In this document: positions 41,358 through 41,431 of the stretch, one piece after another
Position numbering within the stretch: the first letter of the stretch is position 1
Layout of the letters: the number at the start of each line of letters is the position of its first letter
Source of the DNA: Kitasatospora aureofaciens
GTDB lineage: Bacteria > Actinomycetota > Actinomycetes > Streptomycetales > Streptomycetaceae
Length of the DNA: 41,431 nt
NCBI RefSeq assembly: GCF_001188955.3
Contig: NZ_JPRF03000056.1
Span: forward strand, 1-41,431
Reading direction: 5' to 3'
Notes under the pieces: generated by a model
Told to the model about the DNA's origin: nothing
Database searches by the model: none
Seen by the model: only the letters and a program-made list of their open reading frames with translations
Position numbers and translations under genes: made by a program

Positions 41358-41431
41358 GTTCGGCGGCGTCCTACTCTCCCACAGGGTCCCCCCTGCAGTA
41401 CCATCGGCGCTGTGAGGCTTAGCTTCCGGGT
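41358..41431 (-). rRNA. rrf: 5S ribosomal RNA, 3' part (partial)
   Basis: The reverse complement reads through the conserved 5S core (CCCGGAAGCTAAGCC, CGCCGATGGTACTGCAGGG, GTGGGAGAGTAGGACGCCGCC) and ends near GAACA. The 5' half and the rest of the rRNA operon lie beyond the right edge. The exact 3' end may differ by a few bases. Confidence 0.95.

Overview
The window is very GC-rich actinobacterial DNA. Coding-strand third positions are almost all G or C, GTG and TTG starts are common, and the 5S rRNA end and gene order match Streptomyces/Kitasatospora chromosomes. The rbfA-DHH phosphoesterase-truB order and the accessory genes lean towards Kitasatospora or a close relative; that is an inference. 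No phage, insertion sequence, tRNA or CRISPR was seen.

Layout. (1) 1-1336: 5' part of a trypsin-fold/P-loop fusion whose protease site looks dead. (2) 1585-10042, minus strand: the translation/RNA block, transcribed rimP-nusA-ylxR-infB-DUF503-rbfA-nrnA-like-truB. A near-perfect hairpin after infB splits it, and a chain of tiny overlapping reading frames lies in the infB leader. (3) 10334-12374, plus strand: a ferritin-like lipoprotein and an APH(6)-like kinase. (4) 12434-13992, minus strand: two GNAT proteins. (5) 14179-18139, minus strand: ispG, an M50 site-2 protease and dxr, the conserved actinobacterial MEP-pathway cluster. (6) 18208-26037: an NAD(P)-binding protein, an aldehyde dehydrogenase, a PucR regulator, an orphan VirD4-like membrane ATPase and gabT. 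The dehydrogenase, PucR and gabT look like a GABA or amine catabolic set. (7) 26279-30924: PAP2 phosphatase, DUF2218, MarR, EamA exporter, LysR and ZIP transporter, a small transport/regulation region with iron-box-like dyads.

(8) 31226-34879, minus strand: an unrecognised 596-residue protein followed by an Mrr-family endonuclease-like protein whose catalytic residues are replaced. This is the best candidate for an undescribed system in the window. (9) 35089-38930: an IMPACT/YigZ protein, a DUF6986 aldolase-like protein behind a clear palindromic operator, and a DUF2637 (Spd-like) membrane protein. (10) 39127-41153: a NarL-type two-component pair with overlapping genes, preceded by palindromes. 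(11) 41314-41431: the terminator and 3' part of 5S rRNA, the end of an rRNA operon entering from the right.

The housekeeping blocks are typical. The unusual points are two catalytically degenerate enzyme families (protease and nuclease), the infB leader, an orphan coupling-protein-like ATPase, and several short tandem repeats with an 11-bp period.
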